In this document: in pieces, positions 46,800-58,804 of the stretch
Layout: the number at the start of each line of letters is the position of its first letter
How positions within the stretch are numbered: position 1 is the first letter of the stretch
NCBI RefSeq assembly: GCF_014356525.2
Contig: NC_052504.1
Span: 58,097,137-58,161,136, forward strand
Direction of reading: 5' to 3'
Source of the DNA: Nilaparvata lugens
Taxonomy: Eukaryota; Arthropoda; Insecta; Hemiptera; Delphacidae
DNA: 64,000 nucleotides
The notes under the pieces: generated by a model
Seen by the model: only the letters and a program-made list of their open reading frames with translations
What the model was told of the DNA's origin: nothing
Databases searched by the model: none
Translations under genes and position numbers: made by a program

Positions 46800-47830
46800 C
46801 AAATGTCCTCACCCCTACCCCGTACCCCAAACAGTCGTATGGGATTGCGTCAAATAGTAGAAATATACATGAAATGAAAGATAATTTGATGCTCTACAAT
46901 TTTGTATTTAGCACATTCTTGTTCTATCAATTGTTGAAAAGTTATAAGACTTGAAAGAGAGAAAAATGGAAGAAAATCTGGTTTTTCGAGAATGCATCAC
47001 TTTATAACATAAATATCTCGGAAAGTATAGGATTTATCTAAAAACTCTATCAGACAAAACTTGTAGGAAATTTATTAAGCTTCATTTCTATGTGTTGATT
47101 ATGTCAATATAACCCATTTTTTCCAAGATGTAAGCATGTAAGTAATAAGTGGAAAACGCAACTTTCAAACCACCCTCATCCCTTCAGCACATGATGTAAG
47201 GGTTGGGATTTTTGATATGCTCACCTTCAAACTAGTCTCAACAAAGCTGCAAAGTCGAAAATTGTGTTCCAAACATTCCCTTCAAATTACATTGTCAACT
47301 GATCTATTGTTGCTGAACAGAAAATTTCACTCTCTACACTAAAATTGCTGCAACAGCCGTAGAGAAATGTGTAAAATAGTGAGAATATACATCAAATTGA
47401 AGATAATTTGATGCTCTATCAGCTCATAATCAGTACAGATTTTTTTCATCTATCGTTCAAAAATTAAAAGGCCGAAAAGATGAGAAACTTGAAGGCAAAA
47501 GTGTTTTTTCAAAAAATGTCTCACCTTCAAGGGCGGATATCTCAGAAACTATGAGAGATATAGGAAAAATGTAGAGGGAAAAACTTGTTGGTAATTTTGT
47601 AAGCTTCAATTTTGCAAAAGATATAAATGTTCATAAGATGCATAGTTTCCGAGATATATGCGAAAAATGAAAAAATGGTACTTTCAAACCACCCCCACCC
47701 CTTTAGCACAGGGGGTAGGGGTGAGGACTTTTGATATGTTAATCCTCTAACTATCCTTAAAAGAGCTGTGGAGTTGGAAATTGTGTTCCAAACTTTTCCC
47801 TCTATACCTTTATTTGAGCATTCGTTGCCT
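46800..47830. repeat. Dispersed modular repeat C, copy 2 (tandem ~515-bp units)
   Basis: At least two diverged units with a period of about 515 bp. Markers: TTTGATATGCTCACC (47212) and TTTTGATATGTTAATCC (47728); GAAAATTGTGTTCCAAAC (47260) and GAAATTGTGTTCCAAAC (47779); GATAATTTGATGCTCTA (46880 and 47401). Shares modules with 37000-37990. Non-coding. Confidence 0.75.
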
Positions 47831-49149
47831 GGGCTAAATCAACTGTTCAGATATATTCAAAAGAAACCGTACTTCAATATTCTGATTTCAAATCTTAATG
47901 ATTGCCAAAGTTGATTACTTACTACGAATGAGTAAATTACGAAGAATATACTTTGATTGATGTCCCACTGAATTAGTAGAATCCACTATTTACCTCTTTG
48001 ATCAACATATTTATCAGAAATCATATCTTATGATTGAAATATAACACAACTACTGTGAGAAAAAAGCAGTATGTCTACGGAACGCCCCTCTTCAATTCTA
48101 TTGGTGAATGCCAGTTCAACAACGTCAGTTAAGAGATCTACCACCTCAAACAACGTCGACTAATCATGTGCGATCACACCTCAGGTGCTCAGTACAGGTT
48201 CACACCGACAACGCACCCTTCTTGGCTGATGTCTTTACGTCAGCACTTGTACTCCATTTGGTTAAAGATACCGTTTAAACAATGAAATTTCAGATTTGTG
48301 AAGTGATTGGAGAAAAGCACTCTTGAAAATAATGTTTTTGTTGTTGTAGTAGAGAAGAGTAGAATGTCAAAATGAACACGAAGCACGAACACGAACTAGA
48401 ATTGAACGATATTTTTTATGTTATCAGTAGATATTATGAGTATTATCAGAGAGATCCTTTCACAAATCACTGAAAATGTTGATAGGCCTAATCGGATGAC
48501 ACTCTATGGTTTTTTTTGTAGAAATTGTTCATTATTGGGTGAATATTATAAGGAATGGTGAATTTTTTTCTTAAAATTCAATTATTCATAATACTGTAAT
48601 TCAAAACATTTTCGGCGAGAAATGATATTTTATTCCTTCGGAAGCTTTAGTGGATACTGTACATGTAAAAGTATAGTGATACTCGGTTGAATCTTAACTG
48701 CTTACCTGTGATGAAGACAGTTCTTAATCAATAATATAGAATTTATAGGAAAATAAAAGTAACAATAAAATGATATTCAAGATGCGAGGCTTCTCTATTG
48801 ATCAGCAACACATAAACATCCCATTTTCGAAAATAAAACTATTTATAGCAAATTAGTTTTCATAGTGCTTTCATACATGTGGGCTATACATCTGTAAAAG
48901 CGCCTTGAAGAATGCAGTTTATAACAGTTTAATAAACTACTGGATTTGTCTGGCTATAGCTTAGTTGAATGCTAGAACCACTGAGCCGACAGCCAAGTTC
49001 GATCGGAATATTTATAGAGTCGGTCAATAACTTGCTAACACGCAGCCCGAAATTTGTGGTGTGGATGTTCCTATTGATAACAGCCTTCAATTCAACACTA
49101 TTGTTCTCATAACGATTCGTCTCCTTTTTATAATAATATTGCCAAAATT
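47831..49149. other. Unassigned 1.3 kb
   Basis: No recognised gene or element. 48050-48260 is less AT-rich than its flanks, without a recognisable frame. Confidence 0.45.
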
Positions 49150-49445
49150 ATCTTACACCAGTGGATTTATTGGTACATAATATATCCCTCCACTGGTATA
49201 ATAATAATATGGACAATAGTCTTATGTTAAAACGACTCTTGTGGGAAAGATATTATAAATAATTTATGTAGCTACACCCTCTACTAGTAAGTAAATTCCG
49301 AAAATTGTTATAATGTATTGGAATATCTCCCAACTGGTGTAAGATTAAAATTATTGGGCAATAGTCTCATTTGAAGACTTGGAGGAAAAATACATTATGA
49401 AGCATTCATGTAGCTTGCTACTCTCTCTCTCCTTATGAGAGATTT
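49150..49445 (+). repeat. Diverged tandem duplication (~165 bp)
   Basis: ACTGGTATAATAATAATATGG...ACAATAGTCTTATG...TTTATGTAGCTACACCCTC near 49193-49280 is repeated as ACTGGTGTAAGATTAAAATT...GCAATAGTCTCATT...TTCATGTAGCTTGCTACTC near 49334-49422. The CACCAGTGG / CCACTGG pair at 49157-49196 can also form a small hairpin. Confidence 0.55.
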
Positions 49446-49933
49446 TAAGAGTCAATTCGAGAATTGCTATGCTGTCTTACATTGTCTTATTACACAATTT
49501 AAGAGTGAAATCTCAGGTCATGAGAAGCTAATAGCAAAATATTAATCATAATGTTCCTTCACTGTTTGAGGAGTTCCAAGGCGTGAGAAATGTTCCATAT
49601 CCTACCATTTTCTCAAACATTATTACTGTTTGTCTTCAATAATTATTCGAAAACATTATTATTATTCAAACATTATTTGTTTTATTATTTGTAGATACAA
49701 TTACAAGTCATATGACTATGATCGGGAAAGAACAACAGGCATGACCTAAAACTATTCTGTTCCCAAATTCTGATAATGAATAACATAATAAGTTATAGAA
49801 AATATCTGGAGAGTTCGTACCCCTATACTTACAAAAGATATAACTTCATATTCTTCCACTTTCATATTACTATTAATAACTATTTAAGTATTATTATTAT
49901 GATATTATTAACTTTGGATCTCCTTGTACTTAA

Positions 49934-50414
49934 AATGAAAAGGTCAAACAAGTTACAATTCAAAAGTATCTTGGTATTTTCATTGATGATTGTTTAAAGT
50001 GGGGTCCTCACATTGATAGTGTATGCCAGCGTCTTCGCTCATGTCTATTTTGTTTATATAACTTACAGCGATCTGTCTCAAAGAAGAAGACATTGATAGT
50101 TATTTATAAAGCCCTAGCTGAATCCGTAGTTAGATACGGTGTCAATGTTTGGGGTAATGCAAGTGGCTATGGAATTCATAGAGTTAAGAGATTACAAAAT
50201 TCCTTGCTGAAAATAATTAATTCAAAACAAGAGAGTTACCCTCAGCCAAAATTTACCCTCATACAATAATTATCATGGTAAATGTGAACTTAGTTATCTT
50301 GTACCAACTATTTTCAATGAGTTGCCAGATGATTCAATTGGTCTGGATAGAATTTCAATTGTTAAAAATAAGATGAAACACTTTCTGTTAAATAATTTGA
50401 GTGAATTGGAATGA
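49934..50414 (+). pseudogene. LINE reverse transcriptase C-terminal region
   Basis: No ATG start. Frame 1 (49934-50269) reads QKYLGIFIDDCLKWGPHI, LRSCLFCLYNLQRSVSKKK, YKALAESVVRYGVNVWG and RLQNSLLKIINSKQE, the post-RT region of a jockey/CR1-type LINE. Frame 2 then gives NLPSYNNYHGKCELSYLV, FNELPDDSIGLDRISIV, KMKHFLLNNLSELE and a stop at 50414, which is the normal end of such ORF2s. Roughly 80 residues are missing at the frame switch. 5'-truncated just before the KYLGI block. Confidence 0.8.
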
Positions 50415-50955
50415 TCTTCATGAATTCTTTCTTTTATTTATCTAATTTTTTTCTTGTGTATTATTCGTGATAAGCAACAACTGAAATCCCATTCTTTCAT
50501 TGTACTAATTGCTACATATTGCTACTCAATACAATTAAATGAATTATTATCAATGTATCAATTAACTTTTTTCTACTTAAGAATTGCAATTATTTTTCTT
50601 TTGATATGATTTGAATTGAAAATTATTATTTTGAGATTACTGATATCAATGTACTATTTCTATGTTTTTTTTCTAATATAATGTAAAACTTGACTCCTCT
50701 CCAGTCAAACCTTCTTTAGAAGGTTTTGGAGAGTTTATATTTCGTCTGGTTTATAATTTTTGAAATTTTCCACTGAAAAGGAATTTTCTCATCATTTGTC
50801 ATTCTCGCTTTGTTTATTATTTTTTTTTGTTTGTTTGTAAGATTTCTTTTTTATGAGTGTATTTTTCATTTTTGTTTGTTATATTTTCTATAATAAACTC
50901 CCATCTTCTGGGGGTACCAGGACGAAGGAAAAATAAAAAAGGAAAGGAAAGGAAA
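50415..50955 (+). mobile_element. LINE 3' UTR and tail
   Basis: Follows the coding end above. T-rich, with TCCAGTCAAACCTTC near 50702 and ATAATAAACTCCC near 50890. It ends GAAAAATAAAAAAGG plus (AAAGG)n, followed by an (ATT)n stretch. Confidence 0.55.
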
Positions 50956-51679
50956 GGATTATTATTATTATCATTATTATTAATATAAGTCAATCAATTC
51001 AGGTTCATCGCGTGTTTAGGAGAATATATTTATGAAGAATTTCAAGGTTGAACAGATTATGACAATGCTTATCCGCACTTTATGAAATCTTACTCATGAT
51101 AAAAGCATAATACTACATCAATAACTTCGGTGTGTCATCATAATCAACTGATTAACGATTTTACAATTGCAGAGAGCATGCAATATACATTTACAATTCA
51201 GTTCAATCATTGCAGTTATTATTAAGACGTGACTGAAGAACTTTTCAAGTTAGCAAGATTTTTAGATGTGCATTTTTCTCTGAAGCTATCAAGAAATAGA
51301 GTGCACATATCGAATCCACTAGAAACATTATTATGATGGGACTGTTCCACGAAACTTTTTTTTATAATAGAAAAACGGCTAATTTTATGGAACAATATTC
51401 AAATTGAAGAGTCTATACAGTATATAGCGTATTATATACAACGATAGAGGCGGAGAGATTTATATGCCAATAATAATTTATTATGAAGTAATGTGTTTGG
51501 CAATCTCCCCCATAAATCATATCTTGGATAACTTTTATTGTTTCAAGCGTTACTAAACTAAGCGAAACCTTTTTTCTCAGAGAGATTGAAATATAATAAC
51601 ATATCTGTAAGAGTTATATTTAATTTCCAAAACAGCAAAAAGGATACAAGGTTATTTATTTTATAAAATCCAACTTTTT
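50956..51679. other. Unassigned sequence
   Basis: No recognised feature. Confidence 0.5.
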
Positions 51680-51759
51680 AAGCTGCGTTTATACCAAAGT
51701 TGTCAACAAAAAGTATTTTTTTGAAAACTCAGTTGACAACCCTGGTATAGACGCGGCTT
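51680..51759. mobile_element. Short MITE, GCGTTTACACC family
   Basis: 80 bp. AAGCTGCGTTTATACCAAAG is mirrored by a right end GGTATAGACGCGGCTT. Related to the cluster at 1924-2730. Confidence 0.65.
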
Positions 51760-53129
51760 TAGAAACAGTAAGAACTTTTGTATCAGTCTTTTTTTATTTA
51801 CCTATCAAATTGTGGAGCGAGAACAGTTGCTAACAGTGAATCCAATCAACAGAGCACTAGATGCGATTCGAAATCACACAGTCTCATCAAAGTTTATAGA
51901 TAAGCTCACTGAAATCGCGTGAGATTACAGGTGGTCTTATGGGACCGTTCACATAGCGCGTTATCGCGTTTTTTGACACAAACCCGTCGGAGCGTTGCCA
52001 GCCACTGACACGGTGAACGCTCCTCTGCGGAAATCCGCTTCCGTATCCAGCAATACTGCACGTTCGCCGGTCTCCCCGAAGGAAGCTCTTCATGCATGTT
52101 GTGTATCATTGGCAAGATACTCCTCGTAGCCACAGAATACATGTATCCATGTATTATGTGTCGTAGCGTTGAGTAGCAGGTATGTTCAACGGGTGTGATG
52201 AGATGGAGGATGGTGTGTAGCAACATAGAAAATTCCAATTTATCAATCCATTTGCAATATTGTATGGTTTTAAATTATATTTATGGTAAACTATGATTTA
52301 CTTGAGGTATTTTTATGAACCCTCAACTTTGCTAAAGCCGGTGTATTGTATGTTCAACAGAAGCCTAAATTAATAGGGAGTTCAGGCTTGTTTGACACGT
52401 AGTCTATACGGCTCCGTTCGGTTCAGTGCGCTTTCAGTTCGTTGCCGAAGACGAATGAGACTCTGATACATACAAGGATCACACACGGTTCCTATTAGGT
52501 TTTGTATTCTCTTCTCAAACACAATCATGCTTGTTTAGTTTATGCTAGTTCCTGTAATAGTCTAAAAACAGACGTCTTCACATGCTTCCTGAGTTTTAAA
52601 TTTATCCTCATATTTCTATAGGATTTCCCTACAGAACTTATCCTCACATTTTGTCTCACAATACTGGTTTATATTGCACTGCAGAAATCAATCGATCCAT
52701 ATTAACATCCAAAGAGGAAAAGGTAAACCAATAACAGCTGTTGCTTTTCGGTTACAGTCATCTCTTAACAGAGGTCATACCTCACTGACACATGACGCTA
52801 GTTCCTAATAATAAAATCTTGAAGGTTGGCTTTCTATAGCGTTGAAGGTGATATCAATAAGTCTCCTCTGTCAAATAGTCTCCTCCAAACAATCCATAGA
52901 GCAAACCATAAAAAGTTTTTTTTTCGTTGGTTATTGGTTGTTGAGGATTGAAAACATGGAATTGGGTAGAATTATTCTTTTAATGAGAAATAATTTGAAT
53001 TGATGGAAATGTATACGAGAAGTCATGAGGTATCAAATTGAAGGGTCAGGGTTGAATTAAGTTAATTCCGATCATGTAAGTTTTGAAGTTAGATACATTG
53101 TCGTGGGACAATCCTTTGCATCCAGGCAC
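51760..53129. other. Unassigned; GC-richer patch at 51930-52240
   Basis: 51930-52110 has many CG dinucleotides (GCGCGTTATCGCG, GCGGAAATCCGC), unlike the surroundings. A 110-codon minus frame (51906-52238) covers it with no domain I recognise. It may be a fragment of a younger element or a host regulatory or coding piece. Confidence 0.4.
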
Positions 53130-53402
53130 TCCTATGATCATGGAGTGATCCGTGGTCTAGTGGATAGAGTGCTTGCGTAGCAGCATAGAGATCCCGGGTC
53201 CATACCCTCTCACAACCAAAAGTTTTTTAACCAGATCACTCCCGTGTTATCGGATGGGCACGTTAAACTGTCGGTCCCGGCTGAAGCATGACAGTCGTAA
53301 GGCCCATTGACGACTTAAATGATATATTCCGGCGGTGGGACCTTCTCGCAAGGGACTCCCCACCAACAAAAGCCATACGAATTTACTTTTTAGTCCTATG
53401 AT
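53130..53402 (+). mobile_element. tRNA-derived SINE with 9-bp target duplication
   Basis: The element 53139-53393 is flanked by TCCTATGAT at 53130-53138 and 53394-53402. The head has a Pol III A box (TGGTCTAGTGGATAGAGTGC) and B box (GGGTCCATACC). The body includes GTTAAACTGTCGGTCCCGGC and GGTGGGACCTTCTCGCAAGG. About 255 bp, transcribed by Pol III and mobilised by LINE enzymes (family knowledge). Intact target duplications suggest recent insertion. Confidence 0.85.
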
Positions 53403-54019
53403 AGTACAATATGAACTCGATAGATTTTTAAAATGAAAAGTTTGTCATACAGAGCAAGCTGGAGTTCATTAAAGATTGGCAAAAATAAAGAGTAGGATTG
53501 CAAATTAAGTATTGTTTCACTGTTGGGTAAATCCCAGATAGGAATAGAAAGGGGCCGTTGGAGGAAAGGTGATATTTTGAAAATGATAACGTTTTGTGTT
53601 GATGATGTATGAGTTTGGGTTGGTAGTTTGTACGTAGGTATTGTAAGAGAAATTAAAAAGCCGTTTACTTGAGCTAGCTCGTGTGTTAGCTCTCAAGCTG
53701 TAAAACTGTAAGCACATATTCGTTACTGTATTATTTATCACTCAGACTCGGACCCTTCTTCACACGAGGATGCTGATAATCTGACATACATTCTCAGCCT
53801 GCATGTACTGAACATCTTACTGGACATTAACAATTTTTTTCAAGAGTAAATGATTAATCATATGCATTCAAGATTCAAACCTTAGGGGACATATAAAAAA
53901 TTTCCAACACTTTGCACCCTGTACAAGGTGTATATTGCGACTACAATAAGTATTTTACAACTATTCATAAAGTTAGGAGCTCATTGATAAAGTTCAACTA
54001 ATAAATCGTTGTACTAATA
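53403..54019. other. Unassigned sequence
   Basis: No recognised feature. Confidence 0.5.
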
Positions 54020-54909
54020 CGGAAGTAGAGAGAAAAGGAGAACTCTGGGACAACCTTGACCTTGTTTTCAATGTTCAAGGTCACCAAACCTATGCTGGAC
54101 TACCCAAACTTTGTTTCCAAAGGGCCCCCAACTTAATGGGTAAAATATTTGGAAATTATAAAAAAATATTTTTAATTAAAAAAAATTCAAAGGAATTATT
54201 TTCTATCGCAATTGATATATTTTGATGGGAAGAATAAGAAATGTTTCTTGACATCTTTCAATATCCATCTTCATTAATGAGATAATTGGGAAAAACTGAC
54301 TCACATTGTATGACTGAAAAAATTCCCTCTGAATAATTTTTTTTGAAAATATCATTAAAAATATATGGATATAATGTATCTTGACCACAGAATAAGAAAA
54401 GACCTCTGAAATTTTTTGATAACTCTAATAGGAAGGGTGTTAATAGGTAAAATATTTGGAAATTAAAAAAAAACTATTTTTAATTAAAAAAAATTAAAAT
54501 TTTTTTTATCGAAATCAATATATTTTGATGAAAAGAATAAGAAATGTCCTTTAACATTTTTCAATATCCATCTTAACAAGATAATTGAGAAAAACTGGCT
54601 TACATTGTAAGACAAAAAATTCTCTCCAAATTATATGTAAATAATTTCTTTTGAAAATATCATTAAAAATATATGGATATTATGTATCTTGACCATAGAA
54701 TAAGAAAAGTCCTTTAACATTTTTCGATAACTCTAATAAGAAGGGTGTTAATGGGTAAAGTATTTGGAAATTATAGAAAATTATTTTTAATTAAAAAAAT
54801 TAAAAAAAAAATTTTTTCTATCACGATTGATGTATTTTGATGGGAGGAATAAGAAATGACCTTGACATTTTTCAATATCTATCTTAATTAACGAGATAAT
54901 TACTGACTG

Positions 54910-55380
54910 AACACTGACTGTCTACTGACTGATCACTGAGTGGAGCTGAGTGGACGACCCAACTTTGCCATACAGACATGTTGAATACTGATAGAGAGAC
55001 TGGTCAGCATGGTCATTAGTGATAGGAGGAGTGGGGGTCATTGAAAATGTGAATGTTGCATGAGTCATGTTACAGGAGTTGTTGAAAATGTCTATCTTGA
55101 ACACCATTAGTGACAGGTCCCCCATGGACATCTTGATCTGGAGTGACAGGTCTACTATGGACATATTAATCTGGAGTGATATGTCTCCATGACCATCTCA
55201 GTGTATAGTGACAGGTCCTGCATAACCATCTTGAGCTAGAGTGACAGGTCCCTAATGGGGACCATAGAAGCCCCAATGCTGATTGGTGGGCATGGCCATT
55301 AGTGACAGGGAACATGTGGAGGTCATTAAAACAGCATAGAAGGTATCTGAATAGCTGAGATAGAGGTACTTTCCAGGCTC
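54910..55380 (+). other. Leader region upstream of the LINE, with short repeats
   Basis: Contains imperfect repeats of GTGACAGGTCC (near 55112, 55145, 55208 and 55240), mostly followed by ATGGACAT or AACCATCTTGA. Also (CTGA)-rich words near 54903-54940. Could be a LINE 5' UTR with tandem monomers. Confidence 0.45.
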
Positions 55381-55390
55381 AAAAAAACAC

Positions 55391-58228
55391 AAAATTGATG
55401 TTGTTGCCTTACAGGAGACCCATGTTGACATAGATCATCAGGAGATATTACATTTGCCTGGATTTACACTAATTGCACGAAGTTCCATCCCAAGCATGGC
55501 CTTGCTACATATATCAGATATATCAAACCCAACATCATCAGTGAACATCAATGATAAGAATTGTATTGCCAGCAAAGTAGGGGATATCAGCATATATAAC
55601 ATCTATGGACCACCCTCCGTACCTGGCCCCCTAGTGTGCTTCCAGCCCCTGATTCAAAGGTGGTTTTCACTGGTGATTTCAACTCCAAACATGTGCTCTG
55701 GGGCTATCCCATGGTGGATGAGACAGGAGAGGCATTGATGAGCTGGGCCAATACCAACAGGATACATTTGCTGCATGATGCAAAGCAGAAGAAAACTTTC
55801 AGGTCATGTCTTTGGAACACTGAGACAAATCCAGATCTATGCTATTTGTCCACCTGCTAGGATGGAAGCCTAATCCCATCAGATTCTATTGTGTTGAATG
55901 ATTTTCCTCACTATCAGCACCGTCCATCTGTGATAAACATTGGAATATCAATCCCAATAGCAGGTGGCCATCCAGTGGCCCATTGGAACCTGAAGAAGGC
56001 AGACTGGTCAAAGTTTCAAGGCAACATTGAGGAGAACATCAGCCACATAAAGTGGCTCTAACTATCATGTTTGGTTGGCCTTATCATGGTATCAGCCAAA
56101 AAGTCTATTCCCAAGGGATTCACTAGAAATTACATCTCATGCTGGTCTGAGAAGTGTAGAGAGCTATTGAAGAAAGTTGAGGAAACTGGTGACCAGGAGG
56201 TTGCAGATAGCCTCATCAAAGAATTGAACAATGGATGGCTTGAGCGGTGGAGGGGGGTAACAGCAAATCTGGATTTCAATCATTCCAGTAGGAAGGCCTG
56301 GTCCCTTATTCGCTGCCTAGGTGCAGCATCTCAAATGACCCCAATCTAGCCAAAAATCACTCCAAACAGTGTAGCAAAAACCCTGAAGGACAAAAGTAAA
56401 CCAAAAATTGGTTAGAATGCCAAGAAAGAAGTCAGAAGGCAAATGAAAGAGCTATCAGCCCAGAATGGGAAACTGTCCTCTGCTGTGAGAGCTGTGCATA
56501 AGGATGAAGTTGCCACTGCTATTAAAACAGTCCGAAACAACAAGGCTCCAGGCATAGATGGCATACTCCCTGAATTTGTGACACACCTTGGCGAAAAGGC
56601 TGTGAAATGGCTCTCAGAATTCTTCACAAAGGTGATTGGAAGCTGCAAGCTCCCTCCTGAATGGAAAGAGTCAAAGATAATTGTGCTGCTGAAACCAGGA
56701 AAGGAGCCTGACAATAACAAAAAACTAGACCAATATCACTCCTTTGCACACTTTTCAAACTCTTTGAAAGGATACTGTTGGCATGCATTGCTCTCACTGT
56801 GGAGGAGTTTCTTCCAGCTGAACAGGCTGGGTTTTGACCAAATAGGAGTTGTACTGACCAGGTGTTGGCTCTCACCATGCACACTGAGAGGGGTTACCAG
56901 CAGAAGCTCAAAACATCAGCTGTTCTTCTCATTGACCTGTCTATGGTTTTTGATACTGTCTGGAAGTCATGCCTGCTGCTGAAGTTGGGAAAGATGTTCA
57001 GATGCAATAAACTTGTCCAATTGTTTGACAGTATCCTATCAAACAGGTCTTTTAGAGTGCATCTTGGGAATGAAATAATCAAGAAGAAAGTCCTGAACAA
57101 TTGAGTCCCGCAGGGGTCTGTCCTATCTCCAGTACTGTTCAATATTTATACATCAGACATTCCAATTACCCAGGGCTGCAAGTTCATGTATACAGACGAC
57201 ATTGCACTGGCAGCACAGGCAATCACCATTAAGGGAACAGGAATGTCCAAAGTGACAAGTTACCTGCAATACTGGGGCCTCAAACCAAACCCAAGCAAGA
57301 CAAGCATAACCTCATTCCATCTGAATAACAAGCAGTCTAATGCAGCTCCTACAGTGAACTTCTGTGGCACAGTAAATCAGGCAAACCCTCATCCAACCTA
57401 TCTGGGGATCACCCTGGACAGAACTCTCAATTTTCGTGAGCACCTGGGAAAAATGAAAAAGAAAATAACAGTCAGGATGAACTTGTTGCAGAAGCTAGCT
57501 GGATCATCTTGGGGCAGCAGTGCAAACACTCTCAGAACTGCAGCTTTAGTACTTGTCTACAGTGCTGCAGAGTATGGTGCCCCTGTTTGGATGAGAAGCT
57601 GTCATACTCATCTGGTGGACACAGTGCTGAATAGTGCAATGAGAGTGGTCACTGGTTGTTTGATGCCAACAGAAACCAATTGGCTTCTAGTTCTCAGTCA
57701 CATCCCATCCCTACAACTGAGAGGAGAGGAGATTGCTATGAGGGAGATGACAAAGATCAGAGCAACGCTAACACTTCTAATATATATGGATCTACATCCA
57801 GATTCTCCTGCTGCATTGCACCTGAAATCCAGAAAGCCAATCTGGCTTCACCCCTATGAAGCAGGATTTGCAAACTCCACAGCACAGAAATGGTCTGGTA
57901 TGTGGGAATCTCAGGAGGTGAAAAATAAAGAGCTTGTGTCTGATCCAGGCAGCAGAGTTCCTGGATTTGAGTTGCCCTGACAGCAGTGGGTTTGCCTAAA
58001 CAGGTTCCAAACTGGCCAGGGAAGATGCTATAAGAGCATGCATATTTGGGGATTTGCAGAGTCCCCCAATTGCGAGTGTGGAGAGACTCCATGGACCACA
58101 TTATCTTGTCATGTCCATTGTATCATTTTCCTGGAGGGTTGCCTAGATTGCACCTGGCAGATGAGGAGGCTGTGCTCTGGCTGAGGGGGTTGAATCACTA
58201 CCTCCGTAAACAAAGCCATAGTGCATGA
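55391..58228 (+). pseudogene. LINE ORF2: endonuclease and reverse transcriptase, decayed
   Basis: Domain order is complete but broken into about six frames. Endonuclease: KIDVVALQETHVDID (QETH motif), GDFNSKHVLWGYP (GDFN), NTETNPDLCYLS and HYQHRPSVINIGISIP (an SQHRP-like site in place of SDHRP). RT: NNKAPGIDGILPEFVTHLG, LPPEWKESKIIVLLKPGKEP, VLLIDLSMVFDTVW (motif A), then VPQGSVLSPVLFNIYTSDI with TGA (57102-57104) where Gly is expected, and FMYTDDIALAAQ (motif C, YTDD). Then LQYWGLKPNPSKTSITSF, YLGITLDRTLNFREHL, AEYGAPVWMRS and a C-terminal Cys-poor relic of the C-x-C-G/DHI zinc-like region ending 58228. A different LINE family from the pair at 27.8-34.6 kb. Confidence 0.85.
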
Positions 58229-58258
58229 CAGGTGGTTGATGGTAACGTCAGCACAGGT

Positions 58259-58336
58259 AGGGCTCCTACACCAATAAAAACACTAGCTGATATAGATCAG
58301 CTGAGATCAACAAATTTTTATTGGTGTAGGGGCCCT
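58259..58336. mobile_element. 78-bp MITE with 22-bp inverted repeats
   Basis: AGGGCTCCTACACCAATAAA is mirrored by TTTATTGGTGTAGGGGCCCT, with TA at both edges. The centre holds GATATAGATCAGCTGAGATC. It sits between the LINE and the right arm of the large unit. Confidence 0.75.
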
Positions 58337-58804
58337 AACCACTGCGACACCATATGCTTTATATATTGAAACAGCCTTCGTTGAAAGTATAGTAAGGTGA
58401 TTTCTTATCTATATTAAAATATCTTTTCAATTGAGATAGTTATCAAAAAATTTCAAAGGACTTTCTTATTCATCTAATCAGAATACATCAATTGCAATAG
58501 AAAATAATTTTTTAAATTAAAAATAATCTCTTATAATTTCCAAATATTTTACCCATTAACACCCTTCTAATTAGAATTATCAAAAAATGTCAAAGGACAT
58601 TTCTTATTCAGCTCATTGAAATACATCGATTGTGATAGAAAATAGTTTTTTTTTTAATTAAAAATAATGGGTGGGGGGTGAGGGTAGGGGAGTTGTGGGC
58701 CCTTTGTGAACAAGGTTTGGGTGGTCCAGCTTTGGTTTGGTGATCTTGAATAATTGAAACAAGGTCAAGGTTGTCCCAGAGTTCTCCTTCTCTCTCTACT
58801 TACG

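Larger units (their letters stand above)
54020..58804. mobile_element. 4.8-kb unit bounded by long terminal inverted repeats
   Basis: The left end (GGAAGTAGAGAG, then AACTCTGGGACAACCTTGAC and CAAAGGGCCC) is mirrored at the right end (GTCAAGGTTGTCCCAGAGTT, then CTCTCTACTTAC). Inverted similarity continues inward over AT-rich modules: left to about 54900, right from about 58415, though the right arm is shorter. Left modules repeat about every 307 bp (GGTAAAATATTTGGAAATT at 54139, 54446 and, with a change, 54753). Between the arms lies a LINE coding region and a small MITE. No DNA transposase was seen. No target duplication could be fixed. Confidence 0.65.

Noticed and set aside
54203..54388. 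Small protein in the AT-rich arm module
   Set aside because: Falls in repeated AT-rich inverted-arm modules and is not kept in the other modules.
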